This document shows positions 63,824-64,000 of a DNA stretch of 64,000 nucleotides, in pieces. The stretch is from contig NC_057922.1 in assembly GCF_018873765.1 (NCBI RefSeq), positions 13,777,563-13,841,562 of the forward strand, in the 5' to 3' direction. Position numbers and translations under genes: made by a program. The DNA comes from Telopea speciosissima. Lineage: Eukaryota > Streptophyta > Magnoliopsida > Proteales > Proteaceae. Under the pieces are notes generated by a model. The model did no database searches and was not told the DNA's origin. It worked only from the letters and a program-made list of their open reading frames with translations. Each line of letters opens with the position of its first letter. Within the stretch, counting starts at the first letter, position 1.

Positions 63824-64000
63824 GAACTAGTTCTCACAGACCTATGAATAATTTAAATGTAAATTAGACAGGCACATCATTGCCATGTAATTAATTAATT
63901 AATTAATTGAAGTTTATAAAGTATTCGATTTTGTAGTGTATTTCGATGTTATCCGCATTTTTCTTTTCGGTAAATCTGTTTGTAACGGTGATGGTTAAAA
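63824..64000. other. 3' UTR region of the VTT gene
   Basis: AT-rich sequence directly after the stop codon with a short (TTAA)n run near 63890. It probably holds the polyadenylation signal; the window ends here. Confidence 0.5.

Overview
This is nuclear DNA of a flowering plant. The evidence is spliced genes with GT-AG introns, a plant-type cytochrome c, a PLS-DYW pentatricopeptide repeat (PPR) protein, a BCS1-like AAA-ATPase of the plant family, and a landscape full of Copia, L1-like and RTE retroelements, a SINE and many MITEs. The base composition is AT-rich and the introns are long and full of repeats. A dicot or another non-grass angiosperm fits best; I cannot name the species.

Five genes look intact. 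(1) A cytochrome c gene on + (3 exons, 1513-6963, 113 aa). (2) A single-exon PLS-DYW PPR gene on - (10979-13132, 717 aa), followed at once by a decayed partial copy of its own C-terminus (10468-10963). (3) A protein phosphatase methylesterase 1 (PPME1) gene on -. I rebuilt it from 13 exons lying between 39141 and 15708 (341 aa). It covers about 23.4 kb because its introns are packed with transposons; intron 10 alone is about 12.4 kb. (4) An AAA-ATPase gene on - (2 exons, 45074-42647, 490 aa). (5) A plastid-type DedA/VTT membrane protein gene on + (7 exons, 52268-63823, 333 aa). There is also a two-exon gene fragment on + at 41973-42230.

Much of the rest is transposon history. PPME1 intron 10 holds a sense-oriented, broken Copia element (21551-28807, 5-bp target duplication CTATC). 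Its 5' LTR was split by a retroposon with a 12-bp target duplication, and that insert contains an L1-like LINE fragment and a foldback element. Other introns hold two RTE-type LINE 3' ends, hAT-like and Mutator-like MITEs, a 5'-truncated LINE with a 12-bp target duplication, two LINE RNase H remnants facing each other, and a 43-bp RTE tail with a perfect 18-bp target duplication. Intergenic DNA has several foldback elements, a MITE nested in a MITE, and local tandem duplications, mainly between 45.1 and 52.3 kb.

The genes do not form an operon or pathway. Cytochrome c acts in the mitochondrion, the PPR protein probably edits organelle RNA, PPME1 regulates PP2A by removing the methyl ester from its catalytic subunit, the AAA-ATPase is a membrane-anchored stress-type ATPase, and the VTT protein is probably a plastid membrane protein. 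I found no rRNA, tRNA, CRISPR or viral genes. I saw no clearly new molecular system; the notable signals are structural.
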